From JADJWR01 sp964509545 (GTDB taxonomy: Bacteria; Pseudomonadota; Gammaproteobacteria; Burkholderiales; Burkholderiaceae_F): a DNA stretch of 64,000 nucleotides. The translations under genes and the position numbers were made by a program. The notes under the pieces are model-generated. The model was given only the letters and a program-made list of their open reading frames with translations. It made no database searches and was not told the origin of the DNA. The stretch spans positions 120,932 through 184,931 of the forward strand of contig CAZDXQ010000002.1 of NCBI GenBank assembly GCA_964509545.1, written 5' to 3'. Position 1 is the stretch's first letter; every line of letters starts with the position of its first letter. Below are positions 1 through 10,100 of the stretch, in pieces.

Positions 1-1531
1 AACGCAGCGCGGCGGCCGACTCGACGCGCGGCCACAGCGACTGGTGCAGGGCGAGGGTGACCTCGGCATCCTCGGCCGCGTACTCGGTGGCGCGCTCGAC
101 CGCGACCTCGTCGAAGCCGATCTGGCTGGCGCCCTTGCCGCAGACATCCTCGTACCTGATCGTCGTGCGGCCGAGGTGCCGTTCGGCCAGATCGTCCATG
201 TTGTGGCTGCGATGCGCCTCCAGCACGTAGCTCTGCAGCATCGTGTCGTGGGCGATGCCGGCCAGCCGGATGCCGTGGTTGGCGAAGACGTGCGCGTCGT
301 ATTTCAGGTGCTGGCCGACCTTCTTGTGCTGCTCGCTTTCCAGCCATGGGCGCAGCGCCTGCAGCGCGGCGTCGAAAGGCAGCTGCTCCGGCGCGCCCGG
401 ATAGCGGTGCGCCAGCGGGATGTAGCAGGCGAGGTTGCCGTGCTCGGCGGCGACGCCCAGCGAGATGCCGACCAGTCTCGCCGCCATCGGGTCGAGCGAG
501 GTCGTCTCCGTATCCAGCGCCGTCAGCGGCGCGGCGCTGATCATCGCCACCCAGCGCTGCAGTTGCGCCGCCGTGAGCACCGTTTCGTAGGCCGGTCGCG
601 CCGGCACCGCCGTGGCCGCAGCGGCAGCTTCGGCTGACGCCGCGGCGGCCGCCGGCACCGCGGGATCCGCCGGCGCGCTTTCCTGCAGGTCCTTCAGGAA
701 TGTGCGGAACTCCCAGCGCGTAAACAGTTCGCGCAGCCGCCGCTCGTCCGGCGGGCGCACGGCGAGCGAGTCGAAGTGCGGCAGCTGTGCCGACAGGTCG
801 CCATCCGTGCGCACCGTCACCAGAGTGCGCGCGGTCGGCAGCCAGCCGAGCGCGGCGCGCAGGTTCTCGCCGACCTTGCCGCCGATTCTGTCCGCATTGG
901 CGACGATGGCATCGAGGCTGCCGTATTCGGCCAGCCATCTGGCGGCGGTCTTCGGCCCGACCTTGTCGACGCCGGGAACATTGTCGACGCTGTCGCCGAC
1001 CAGCGTGAGGAAGTCGACGATTCTCTCCGGCGGCACGCCGAACTTGGCGATCACGCCGTCGACGTCGAGCCGTTCGCCGCTCATCGTGTTCACCAGCGTC
1101 ACGTGTTCGTTGACCAGCTGCGCCAAATCCTTGTCGCCGGTGGAGATCACCGTTCGCACGCCCTGCCTTTCGGCCTCGCGCGCCAGGGTGCCGATGACGT
1201 CGTCGGCCTCGATGCCCTCGATCTCCAGGATCGGCCAGCCGAGTGCGGCGGCGGCTTCGTGGATCGGCGCGATCTGCGCCGCCAGGTCGGGCGGCATCGG
1301 CGGCCGCTGCGCCTTGTACTGGGGATACAGGTCGTCGCGGAAGGTCTTGCCCTTGGCATCGAAGACGCAGGCGCAGTAGTCGTGCGGCACCTGCGCGCGC
1401 AACGTGCGCAGCATGCCGATGAAGCCGCGCAGCGCCCCCGTCGGTTCGCCTTCGGCCGTTCGGAGGTCCGGCAGCGCATGGAAAGCGCGGTATAAGTAAC
1501 TCGATCCGTCGACGAGAAGCAGCGTCTTCAA
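1..1531 (-). CDS. polA: DNA polymerase I, N-terminal part (truncated by window edge)
   Basis: This gene encodes DNA polymerase I, used in Okazaki fragment maturation and excision repair. About 510 residues are visible. They comprise the 5'-3' exonuclease/flap domain (starting KTLLLVDGSSYLYRAFHALP, with a GDSVDNVPG helix-hairpin region), an Ala-rich linker, and the 3'-5' proofreading domain. The proofreading motifs DTETTSLDP, GQHLKYD and YAAEDAEVT are present, so that domain looks active; the usual Asn of the second motif is His. The polymerase domain lies beyond the left edge. The start is taken as TTG at 1531 because family members begin with MKTLLLVDGS and no nearer ATG exists. This start lies inside the Shine-Dalgarno of the divergent gene at 1544. 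Confidence 0.95.
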   Translation of the reverse strand, partial: MKTLLLVDGSSYLYRAFHALPDLRTAEGEPTGALRGFIGMLRTLRAQVPHDYCACVFDAKGKTFRDDLYPQYKAQRPPMPPDLAAQIAPIHEAAAALGWPILEIEGIEADDVIGTLAREAERQGVRTVISTGDKDLAQLVNEHVTLVNTMSGERLDVDGVIAKFGVPPERIVDFLTLVGDSVDNVPGVDKVGPKTAARWLAEYGSLDAIVANADRIGGKVGENLRAALGWLPTARTLVTVRTDGDLSAQLPHFDSLAVRPPDERRLRELFTRWEFRTFLKDLQESAPADPAVPAAAAASAEAAAAATAVPARPAYETVLTAAQLQRWVAMISAAPLTALDTETTSLDPMAARLVGISLGVAAEHGNLACYIPLAHRYPGAPEQLPFDAALQALRPWLESEQHKKVGQHLKYDAHVFANHGIRLAGIAHDTMLQSYVLEAHRSHNMDDLAERHLGRTTIRYEDVCGKGASQIGFDEVAVERATEYAAEDAEVTLALHQSLWPRVESAAALR

Positions 1532-1543
1532 GGAGGTCCCCGG

Positions 1544-2281
1544 ATGCTTGATCGTCAGAAGAACATTCCGTCGTTGCGCGCAGTGACGATGCCCGAACGG
1601 GCCACCAGCCAGAAGGCGCGCGAATCCTGGCATCTGTGGGGGATTATCTCGGAGTTCACCGAAGCCACCGAGCGGCTTTCGGAAATCCGGCCGGCGGTGT
1701 CGATCTTCGGTAGCGCTCGGCTGAAGGAGGACTCGCCCGTCTACCAGCAGACCGTTCGCATCGCGCGAAAGCTGTCCGATGCCGGCTTCGCCGTGATCAG
1801 CGGCGGCGGACCCGGGGTGATGGAAGCCGCCAACCGCGGCGCCTTCGCCGGCCGTTCGCCGTCGGTCGGCCTGAACATCGAGCTGCCGTTCGAGCAGCAC
1901 GGCAACGAGTACCAGGACATCGCGTTGCGCTTCCGCCATTTTTTCGCGCGCAAGGTGGCGTTCGTCAAATACGCCGCCGCCTACGTGGTGATGCCGGGCG
2001 GCTTCGGCACGCTCGACGAGTTGTTCGAGGCGCTGACGCTGATCCAGACCCGCAAGGGCCGCCGCATCCCGATCATCCTCGTCGGCAACGGCTTCTGGAG
2101 CGGGCTGCTGGGATGGATGCGCGACACGCTGGTGGCGCGCGGCATGATCGATGCCGCCGACATCGACCTGATGAAGCCCGTCGACGAAGACGACGCGGTG
2201 GTCGACGCGATCTTCGACTTCTACGAGGCGCGCGGCTTCGCGCAGAGCGCCTCCGAACGCGAGCTGATGCTGTATCTGTGA
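1544..2281 (+). CDS. LOG family protein (nucleotide 5'-monophosphate phosphoribohydrolase family, TIGR00730-like)
   Basis: The 245-residue cytoplasmic protein carries the two family signatures: SGGGPGVMEAANRG near residue 86 and PGGFGTLDELFE near residue 151. These form the phosphate/ribose-binding Rossmann pocket and hold the catalytic Glu. LOG enzymes remove the ribose 5-phosphate from nucleoside monophosphates; plant homologues activate cytokinins, while bacterial substrates are less certain. A strong AGGAGGT Shine-Dalgarno at 1531-1537 fixes the ATG at 1544. The gene is divergent from polA with only 12 bases between start codons. The long N-terminal arm before the core is typical of the larger bacterial LOG proteins. 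Confidence 0.85.
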   Translation: MLDRQKNIPSLRAVTMPERATSQKARESWHLWGIISEFTEATERLSEIRPAVSIFGSARLKEDSPVYQQTVRIARKLSDAGFAVISGGGPGVMEAANRGAFAGRSPSVGLNIELPFEQHGNEYQDIALRFRHFFARKVAFVKYAAAYVVMPGGFGTLDELFEALTLIQTRKGRRIPIILVGNGFWSGLLGWMRDTLVARGMIDAADIDLMKPVDEDDAVVDAIFDFYEARGFAQSASERELMLYL

Positions 2282-2309
2282 GCAGCCGGCAGCGGCTTAC
2301 AATGGCCGC

Positions 2310-2648
2310 ATGAGGGCGAAACTGTCGATCCTCGCCGCTTCGCTGCTTGCCGCAATCACCGCGGCGGCACAGCCGGCGTCGCCGCCGCCAACCCCCGCGC
2401 CACGGCCCGCCGCCGCCGCGGACGATCTGCATGAACACGAAGCGGCGCCGGTCGGGCACGAATCGACATTGCCCTGGCCGCGCATCGAACAGCTGCGGCG
2501 CGGCAACCGGGTCAGCGAAGTGCGCGTCACCAGCGCCAGCGGCGAGCACCGCTACACGATGGTCAACCGCGAGGGCCGAGCGCCGCTGTCGACGCAGGAG
2601 CTCAGTTCCGGGCTGTCGGCGCCGCGTTTCTTCAAGATCGAGTTCTGA
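2310..2648 (+). CDS. DUF2782-type small secreted or periplasmic protein
   Basis: This is a 112-residue protein with an N-terminal signal peptide (MRAKLSILAASLLAAITAAA, cleavage around residue 20), a Pro/Ala-rich linker, and a compact C-terminal domain. The domain reads IEQLRRGNRVSEVRVTSASG followed by RYTMV, the pattern of DUF2782. No biochemical function is known for that family. It is typically found beside polA and thrB in betaproteobacteria, as here. Export is inferred from the signal peptide. The thrB gene follows 87 bases downstream on the same strand. Confidence 0.7.
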   Translation: MRAKLSILAASLLAAITAAAQPASPPPTPAPRPAAAADDLHEHEAAPVGHESTLPWPRIEQLRRGNRVSEVRVTSASGEHRYTMVNREGRAPLSTQELSSGLSAPRFFKIEF

Positions 2649-2735
2649 GTGCGTGTCCCGCAGTTCCGGCGCCGCGGCGCGCGGCATCGCCGTGTCTAAG
2701 GCGGCCAGCGGCGTGCGCACGCCCGGGATGACAAC

Positions 2736-3695
2736 GTGGCCGTCTACACCGCGCTGACCGACGCCGAGGTCGAGCGGCTGCTGCAGCAGTATTCGCTCGG
2801 CGGCCTGAAGGCGCTGCAGGGAATCACCTCCGGCATCGAGAACAGCAATTTCTTTCTCACCACCGATGCCGGCGAGTTCGTGCTGACCGTCTTCGAGCGG
2901 CTCGGCTTTGCCCAGTTGCCGTTCTATCTGGCGCTGATGCAGCACCTGGCGCGGCGCGGATTGCCGGTGCCGACGCCATGCGAAACGCGCGCCGGGGCGC
3001 TGCTGGCCGAGGCGCGCGGCAAGCCGGTGGCCATCGTCGAGAGGGTGCCAGGGCGTTCGATCGAAACGCCGACGGCGGAACACTGCGCCGCCGTCGGCGA
3101 CCTGCTCGCCCGCATGCATCTGCAGGCCAGGGACTTCCCGCGCTTCCAGCCGAACCTGCGCGGCATCGGCTGGTGGAAGGACGCGCTGGCCCGCCTCGAA
3201 CCGAAACTGCCGGATGAGACGTTTCACGAACTCGCCGAGGAAGTGATCTTCCAGGACACGTTCTTCCGCAGTGCCGCCTTCGAGCGCCTGCCGAGCGGGC
3301 CGATCCATGGCGACCTGTTCCGCGACAACGTGCTGTGGCTGGACGGTCGTATCGGCGGCGTGATCGACTTCTACTTCGCCGGCTGCAGCCTGTGGCTGTA
3401 CGACCTGGCGGTGACGGTCAACGACTGGTGCGTCGACCCCGCCAGCGCCGAGTTCGACCTGCCGCGGGCGCAGGCCCTGCTCGACGCCTACCATGCAGTG
3501 CGGCCGCTGACGGAACTGGAGCACGAGTGCTGGCGCACCGTGCTGCGCGCCGCGGCGCTGCGCTTCTGGATCTCCCGCCTGTATGACCTGCACCTGCCGC
3601 GTCGCGCGCACGCGTTGCGGCCGCACGACCCGGGCCGGTTCGAAATCACGCTGAGAAGACGCAGGAGCGAACGGACGCTGCCGTGGCCCGCCTGA
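2736..3695 (+). CDS. thrB: Homoserine kinase, APH-fold type
   Basis: The 319-residue enzyme phosphorylates homoserine to O-phosphohomoserine in threonine biosynthesis. It belongs to the aminoglycoside-phosphotransferase-like fold, not to the GHMP kinases of enteric ThrB. The N-terminus (VYTALTDAEVERLLQQYSLG, then GIENSNFFLTT) is characteristic. The catalytic loop HGDLFRDNVLW starts at His191 and is followed by GGVIDFYFAG, which supplies the metal-binding Asp. The start is GTG at 2736; family members begin MAVYT or similar. The neighbourhood polA, DUF2782, thrB supports the assignment. Confidence 0.93.
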   Translation: MAVYTALTDAEVERLLQQYSLGGLKALQGITSGIENSNFFLTTDAGEFVLTVFERLGFAQLPFYLALMQHLARRGLPVPTPCETRAGALLAEARGKPVAIVERVPGRSIETPTAEHCAAVGDLLARMHLQARDFPRFQPNLRGIGWWKDALARLEPKLPDETFHELAEEVIFQDTFFRSAAFERLPSGPIHGDLFRDNVLWLDGRIGGVIDFYFAGCSLWLYDLAVTVNDWCVDPASAEFDLPRAQALLDAYHAVRPLTELEHECWRTVLRAAALRFWISRLYDLHLPRRAHALRPHDPGRFEITLRRRRSERTLPWPA

Positions 3696-3733
3696 TCGCG
3701 GCGCGACAACGCCCTGCAAAATAAGATCCGACG

Positions 3734-4474
3734 ATGCAGATCAACATGTTGCCGGCGCGTGCCGGCCTGTCCTGGCTGCGCGAGGGCCTGCGCCTGTTCG
3801 GCCGCCAGCCGGTCGGCTTGCCGGCGATGGTCGTCGTCTACCTGATGATGCTGCTGGCGCCGGCGCTTCTGCCGGTAATCGGCATCGCCATCTCCGGCGT
3901 GCTGGCGCCGTTTGCATCATTGGGACTGCTCACCGCCTGCCGTGACGTGGCCGAAGGGCGGATGCCGACACCGGTGGCCTTCGCCCAGCCGTTCCGCGCC
4001 GGCCCTGCACGCACGCAGATGCTTCGCCTGGGCATCATCAACGCCATATTGCTGCTGCTCGTCGCTACGCTGGCGGCCGTGCTCGCCCCCGAGCCTGGCG
4101 GCGATCAGCCGCAGTCGCTGCCGGACCTGCCGCTGTCGGCGCTGCTGCTGCAACTGACGCTGTACCTGCCGGTGATGGCGCTGATGTGGTTCGCGCCGGT
4201 CCTTGCCGGCTGGCATGCGATGACGCCGGGCAAGGCCATGTTCGGTAGCGTCGTCGCCTGCTGGCGCAACCTCGGCGCGATGCTGATCTTCGGCGTCGCC
4301 GCCAGCGTCATGACGCTGCTGATCAGCGTCGCCGCCGTGATGCTGCTGACCTCGATGACCAGTTCGCGCGAACTGATGTCGATCCTGATGGCACCGCTGG
4401 CGCTGGTCCTGATGAGCATCGTGCAGGCGAGCCTGTACCCGATGTACGTCGGCATCTTCAGCGACCGCACGTAG
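3734..4474 (+). CDS. BPSS1780-type integral membrane protein
   Basis: This 246-residue polytopic inner-membrane protein has about five or six hydrophobic segments: roughly residues 30-55, 57-70, 92-112, 132-155, 175-205 and 215-235. The soluble N-terminus contains GLSWLREGLRLFGRQP, typical of the BPSS1780 family found mainly in betaproteobacteria next to thrB. Function is unknown. It lies 38 bases after thrB and may be cotranscribed with it. uvrD approaches from the other strand, and the 79-base gap between them holds only a short six-base-pair hairpin (4529-4547) without a T-run. Confidence 0.75.
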   Translation: MQINMLPARAGLSWLREGLRLFGRQPVGLPAMVVVYLMMLLAPALLPVIGIAISGVLAPFASLGLLTACRDVAEGRMPTPVAFAQPFRAGPARTQMLRLGIINAILLLLVATLAAVLAPEPGGDQPQSLPDLPLSALLLQLTLYLPVMALMWFAPVLAGWHAMTPGKAMFGSVVACWRNLGAMLIFGVAASVMTLLISVAAVMLLTSMTSSRELMSILMAPLALVLMSIVQASLYPMYVGIFSDRT

Positions 4475-4553
4475 CGTCGCCTCTCGGCTCTCGCCGAAGT
4501 CGCCGCGATCGCCGCTGCCCGCGGCTGAAGCGCCGTCGAAGGGCGCTGCCGCG

Positions 4554-6836
4554 TCAGCCGGCAGCCTCCAGCCTGGCGATCGACAGCAGCAGTTCCTTGA
4601 TCCCCTGCGCGCCGAAGTTGATCTTCGCCCGCGCGTCGGTTCCTGAGCCTTCGAGTCGGATGATCACGCCTTCGCCGAAGCGCGCATGGCGCACGGTCTG
4701 GCCGATGCGGTAGCCGCTGCGCTCTGCAGCTGTGAGCGACGGGGCCCCGGCCGTCGCCGCGGGCTGCGCCCCGGCATCGTGCCAGGCGCCGTAGCGCAGC
4801 GCGGCCGCCTCGCGCAGGCGCGGCGTCAGCCACTTCAGGCTGCCTTCGGGCAGTTCGCCGATGAAGCGCGATCTGATGCCATAACGTGTCTGCCCGTGCA
4901 GCATCCGGCTTTGCGCGAATGACAGGTACAGCCGCCGCCGGGCGCGCGTGATCGCCACGTACATCAGCCGCCGCTCCTCTTCCAGACCATCGAGTTCCTG
5001 CATGCTGTTCTCGTGCGGGAACAGGCCCTCTTCGAGCCCGGTGATGAACACCGCATGGAACTCCAGCCCCTTGGCCGCGTGCACGGTCATCAGCTGCAGC
5101 GCGTCCTGGCCCTCGGCCGCCTGGTTCTCTCCCGCCTCCAGCGCCGCGTGCGACAGGAAAGCGGCCAGCGGCGACGGCAGTGCGGCCGCGCCGTCGGCTT
5201 GCGTCGCCGCGGCGTCCTGCGCATAGCCCTCCTCGGCCACGAAGGCGGCGGCGGCGTTGACCAGTTCCTCCAGGTTCTCGACCCGCTCCTGGCCTTCCTT
5301 TTCGGCCTTGTAGTGCGCAACGAGGCCACTGCGGGCGATCACGGCGTCGACGATCTCGGCCAGCGGCAGGTTGGCGGTCTCGAAGCGCAGGCTGTCGATC
5401 AGCCCGACGAAGGCGGTCAGATTCGTGCCGGCCTTGCCGCCGACGCCGCCGACCGCCGCATACAGGCTCAGGCCACCGGCCGTTGCCGCGTCCTGCAACT
5501 GCTCGATCGTGCGCGCGCCGATCCCACGCGGCGGGAAGTTGACCACGCGCAGGAAGGCGGTGTCGTCGGCCGGATTCTCGATCAGGCGCAGGTAGGCGAG
5601 CGCGTGCTTGATCTCGGCCCGCTCGAAGAAGCGCAGCCCGCCATAGACGCGGTAAGGGATGCCGGCATTGAACAGCGCATGCTCGATCACCCGCGACTGG
5701 GCGTTCGAGCGGTACAGCACCGCGATCTCGCGCCGGGCGTGGCCGTCCGCGACCAGGTTCTTCACCTCGTCGACCAGCCAGGCCGCCTCCAGCCCGTCGG
5801 AGCCGGCCTCGAACACGCGCACCGGCTCGCCGCTGCCCTCCGAGGTCCACAGGTTCTTGCCCAGCCGTCGCGCGTTATGGCGGATCAGCGCGTTCGCCGC
5901 GTCGAGGATGTTGCCGTGCGAGCGATAGTTCTGCTCCAGCCGAATGACGTTGCGAACCTGGAACTCGCGCTCGAAGTCGGCCATGTTGCCGACGTTGGCG
6001 CCGCGGAATGCGTAGATCGACTGGTCGTCGTCGCCGACGGCAAAAATGGCGTTCTCGGAGGTGGCGAGGGAACCGCCAGCTCCCGTCCATCCCGCCAGCA
6101 GTTTCAGCCACTTGTACTGCAGCGTGTTGGTGTCCTGGAACTCGTCGACCAGGATGTGGCGAAAGCGCTCCTGGTAGTGGCGGCGGACCGGTTCGTTGCG
6201 GACCAGCAGTTCATAGCAGCGCAGCAGCAGTTCCGGGAAATCGACCACGCCCTCGCGCTGGCACTGCGCGTCGTAAGCCGCGTACAGCTCGACCAGCCTG
6301 CGGTTGTACGAATCATCGACGTCGACCGCCGAGGCGCGCAGCCCGGCTTCCTTGGCGTCGTTGATGAACACCTGAAGGTTGCGCGGCGGGTACTTTTCGT
6401 CATCCACGCCGTTGGCCTTCAGCAGCCGCTTGATCGCCGACAGCTGGTCGGCGCCATCGAGGATCTGGAACGTCTGCGGCAGGCCGGCGTCACGGTGGTG
6501 CGCGCGCAGCAGCCGGTTGCACAGGCCGTGGAACGTGCCGATCCACATGCCGCGCGTGTTAATGGGCAGCATGGCGCTGATGCGCGCGACCATCTCCTTC
6601 GCCGCCTTGTTGGTGAAGGTCACCGCGAGGATGCCCATTGGGCTCGCCTGGTGCGTCTGGATCAGCCATGCGATGCGCGTGGTCAGCACGCGCGTCTTGC
6701 CGCTGCCGGCTCCGGCCAGGATCAGCGCCGGCTGCGCAGGCAAGGTCACGGCGGCGAGCTGCTGATCGTTCAGCCCCGCAAGGAGTCGGTCGGTCACGGG
6801 AAGGGAAGCTGCGGCGGGAAATGCATCCGGCGTCAT
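4554..6836 (-). CDS. uvrD: DNA helicase II, UvrD/Rep superfamily 1
   Basis: This 760-residue SF1A 3'-5' helicase acts in nucleotide excision and mismatch repair. Its motifs appear in order: Walker A GAGSGKT at residues 42-48, FTNKAAKEM, DEFQDTN, GDDDQSIYAFRGA, LEQNYRS, VHAAKGLEF and VAITRARRRLYLS. A C-terminal Tudor-like tail (GQTVRHARFGEGVIIRLEG) is typical of UvrD/PcrA and absent from Rep. The ATG at 6836 gives MTPDAFPAAASLPVTDRLLA. The frame is open further upstream, but that stretch is low-complexity and has no family similarity. Confidence 0.93.
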   Translation of the reverse strand: MTPDAFPAAASLPVTDRLLAGLNDQQLAAVTLPAQPALILAGAGSGKTRVLTTRIAWLIQTHQASPMGILAVTFTNKAAKEMVARISAMLPINTRGMWIGTFHGLCNRLLRAHHRDAGLPQTFQILDGADQLSAIKRLLKANGVDDEKYPPRNLQVFINDAKEAGLRASAVDVDDSYNRRLVELYAAYDAQCQREGVVDFPELLLRCYELLVRNEPVRRHYQERFRHILVDEFQDTNTLQYKWLKLLAGWTGAGGSLATSENAIFAVGDDDQSIYAFRGANVGNMADFEREFQVRNVIRLEQNYRSHGNILDAANALIRHNARRLGKNLWTSEGSGEPVRVFEAGSDGLEAAWLVDEVKNLVADGHARREIAVLYRSNAQSRVIEHALFNAGIPYRVYGGLRFFERAEIKHALAYLRLIENPADDTAFLRVVNFPPRGIGARTIEQLQDAATAGGLSLYAAVGGVGGKAGTNLTAFVGLIDSLRFETANLPLAEIVDAVIARSGLVAHYKAEKEGQERVENLEELVNAAAAFVAEEGYAQDAAATQADGAAALPSPLAAFLSHAALEAGENQAAEGQDALQLMTVHAAKGLEFHAVFITGLEEGLFPHENSMQELDGLEEERRLMYVAITRARRRLYLSFAQSRMLHGQTRYGIRSRFIGELPEGSLKWLTPRLREAAALRYGAWHDAGAQPAATAGAPSLTAAERSGYRIGQTVRHARFGEGVIIRLEGSGTDARAKINFGAQGIKELLLSIARLEAAG

Positions 6837-7185
6837 TCTAGGCGTGCGCCGCGGTGGTGGCCTCCGAGGTCGCTGGAAACGCCGCGTGTCTGCCGTCGAC
6901 AGCGCGGCCGCGGGCCAACGCACGGCCATCCGGCGGTGCAAGCCCGCAGCACGCGCGGGGCTTTGCGGATGCATTGTTCGCCGCTGGCGCCATCGTGTTG
7001 CCCTGCGCCATTCGCGCCGCGCTTGGTGCTCTCTGAAAGTCGTCGCTTACCGCAGCGCGACCGTAGTCGTCCCTACCAATAACGCGCGAGGTTGCAGATG
7101 CAGTGGCGACGGCTATAAGCCGCGTTCATCCGACGCTTTGTTCTCTTCAATGCTCGGCAAGCGTCGGCAAACCTCGGAGGAAGAC
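6837..7185. other. Non-coding interval between uvrD and the S8 protease
   Basis: This 349-base divergent region must hold the promoters of both uvrD (left, - strand) and the secreted protease (right, + strand). I see no RNA gene, convincing -35/-10 pair or strong hairpin. The only clear signal is the GGAGG at 7176-7180, five bases before the protease ATG. The + frame is open through this interval, but the translation is Arg-rich and looks non-coding. Confidence 0.5.
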
Positions 7186-10100
7186 ATGCCCATCGCTGTT
7201 CCCCGCGGCGCGCGCAGCCTGCTCGCGTTCGCCGCCGTCGTCGCAGTCGCAAGCACCGCGATCGCCCAGGGTCGGCCGACGGCGCCGGCAAGCCGCATCA
7301 CCGGCGCCGTTGCGCCCGCTCTGAGCCAGGCCCGCGGCAAGGTGGAAGTCGTCGTCAAACTCGCCGACGCCCCGTTGGCTGCCGCCCAGGGGTCTGCCGC
7401 CAAGCAGCGCGGGCTGGCGCTTCACAAGGACCAGGCCCGCGCTTACCTGCAGGGCCTGAACGGCAAGCAGGATGCCGTCATCGGCATGGTTCGCGCGCTC
7501 GGTGGCGTCGAACTGGCGCGGCTGAGCAGGGCGCTGAACGCGGTGGTGGTTTCCATCGATGCGAATCAGCTGCAGGCAGTGGCAGCGTTGCCCGGGGTGG
7601 TGTCGGTACGCGCGGTCGGCACCTACACACGCGACCTCACCGATACGGTGCCGTACATCGGCGCGGCGGCAGCACAGGCGGCGGGCAAGGACGGCAGCGG
7701 CGTGAAGGTGGCGGTGCTCGACTCCGGCATCGACTACACGCACCGCAACCTCGGCGGGCCGGGAACACTCGCCGCCTATCAGGCCGCCTACGGAACGAGC
7801 ACGTCCGACCCGAAGAACACGACCCTCGACGGACTGTTCCCGACGGCGAAGGTGATCGGCGGATTCGACTTCGTCGGCGAGGCCTGGCCGAACGGCCCTC
7901 GCACCGAAGATCCCGATCCGATCGACTTTGAGGGCCACGGCACGCACGTCGCCGACATCATCGCCGGGCAGAGCGTCGACGGCACGCACAAGGGCGTGGC
8001 GCCCGGGGCGAAGCTTTACGCGCTGAAGGTCTGCAGCGCCGTGTCGAGCTCCTGCAACGGCATCGCGCTGCTCAAGGCGATGGAGTTCGTGCTCGATCCA
8101 AATGGTGACGGCGACATCGGCGACGCGGTCGATGTCGTCAACATGTCTCTCGGCTCCTCCTACGGCCAGCGCGAAGACGATCTGTCCGAGGCCAGCGCCA
8201 ACGCCGTTCGCTTTGGCGTGGTGGTCGTCGCCTCGGCCGGCAACAGCGCCGATCGCCCGTACATCGTCGGTTCGCCGTCGTCGACGCCGGAAGTGATCAG
8301 CGTGGCGCAGACTCAGGTGCCCAGTGCGCTGGCGTTCCCGTTGGTCGTGACCGGCATCACGCCGTCGGTGATCAACAACACGGCCACCGTCGAGTGGGCG
8401 CCGGTCGGCGGTGGGTTCAGCGGTGCGGTGGCGCGCCTTGGACGCGCGTGCCCGGCAGGCTCGATCAACGGATCGAATCCCGCCGATCCCTACTTCAACG
8501 GCAACAACCCGGCCGGCAAGGTCGCCCTGATCGACCGCGGCTCCTGCGCCGTGAGCCTGAAGGTCGACCGCGCGACCAAGGATGGCGCGGTGGCGGTGAT
8601 CATCGCCAATAACGTCAGCGGCGATCCGCCCAGCTTCAGCTTTGGTGGCGGCGACCTGCCCATGGTGCCGACCGTGATCATCACCCAGGCCGACGGCAAC
8701 CGCATCAAGACCGCCCTCGGGGCGACCGGCGTGAACCCCGCTGTCGTCGCCAGCGTCAGCCCGGCGGTGTCGGTGCCGCTGATCGGCAGCATGGTGGGAT
8801 CGTCATCGCGCGGGCCCAGCTACAGCTTCAGCGCGATCAAGCCCGACATCGGCGCGCCGGGCGCGTCGGTGTCGGCAATCGCGGGATCCGGCACAGGAAC
8901 CGAAGCGTTCGGCGGCACGTCGGGCGCCGCGCCCATGGTTTCGGGCGCCGCCGCGATCCTTGTGCAGGCCTTCCCGGACCGTTCGCCGGCCCAGATCAAG
9001 GCGCTGCTGATGAACACCGCCGATGCGAACATCCTGACCAATCCGGCGACGCTGCCGGGCGTTCTGGCTCCGATCACGCGCATCGGCGCCGGCGAAGTTC
9101 GCGTCAATCGCGCACTGAATTCGTCGATCGCCGCCTGGGACACGCGCGATCTGACCGGCAGCCTGTCGTTCGGCTATTTCTCGGCCGCGGAGAGCCGCAA
9201 CTTCGTGCGCTCGGTCACGGTGCGCAACTACGGGCCGACGGCAAGGACGCTGTCGATCTCGCCCGGCTTCCGCTATGCCGACGATGCGGCCAGCGGCGCG
9301 GTGACGGTGCGTGCGCCGTCGTCGATCAGCGTCGGCGCCAACGGCACGGCCACGTTCAATGTGCAGTTGCGCGTCGACGCGTCGAAGCTTCCGGCGTGGA
9401 CGCTGAACGGCGGCAGTCAGGGCGGCAATGGGCCGCTGCTGCAGACGGTCGAGTTCGACGGCTACCTGACGCTGTCCGATGCCGCGGGCGCCATCACGAT
9501 GCCGTGGCACGTGCTGCCGCAGAAGTCCTCCGACATCACCCCCAGCAGCGCCACGGTCGCGGCCGGAAGCAGCGTCACGCTGAGCAACGGCGGCGCGGCG
9601 AGCGGTCTGGTTTCGGTGTTCTCGCTGACCGGCACCAGCGGCCGCGTCCCGGTGTCCACCTACCCCGATGCCGGCGACAACTACGCGGTGATCGACCTGA
9701 AGGCGGTCGGGGTGCGGCAGGTTGACATCGGCGGCGGCCAGTTCGGCCTGCAGTTCGCCGTGCACACGTTCGGCGAGCGGGCGCATCCGAATTACCCGGC
9801 GGAGTTCGACGTCTACATCGACACGAACAACGACGGCACACCGGACTTCGTCGCCTTCAACCTCGAGAACGGTACTTTCGCCTCGACAGGGCAGAACGTG
9901 GTCGGCGTGGCCAACCTCGCCACCGGCGCGAGCGGCGTCTTCTTCTTCATCGTTGCCGACCTGAACTCGGCCAACGCGGTGCTGACGATGCCGATGTCCG
10001 CACCGTCGATCGGCCTGAACATCACGCCGTCGACGAAGCTGAACTTCAGCGTCTACGCCTTCGACAACTACTTCACCGGCAACCTGACCGACTTCGTCGA

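Noticed and set aside
2649..2735. Possible third copy of the REP-like palindrome before thrB
   Set aside because: The stretch ends CGGGATGACAAC, which resembles the repeat edge, but no palindromic core with paired arms is present.
4529..4547. Hairpin between the BPSS1780-type gene and uvrD as a bidirectional terminator
   Set aside because: Six base pairs with a seven-base loop and no T-run on either strand; too weak to call.
5013..7082. Long + strand open frame opposite uvrD
   Set aside because: The - strand carries every SF1 helicase motif; the + strand product is low-complexity.
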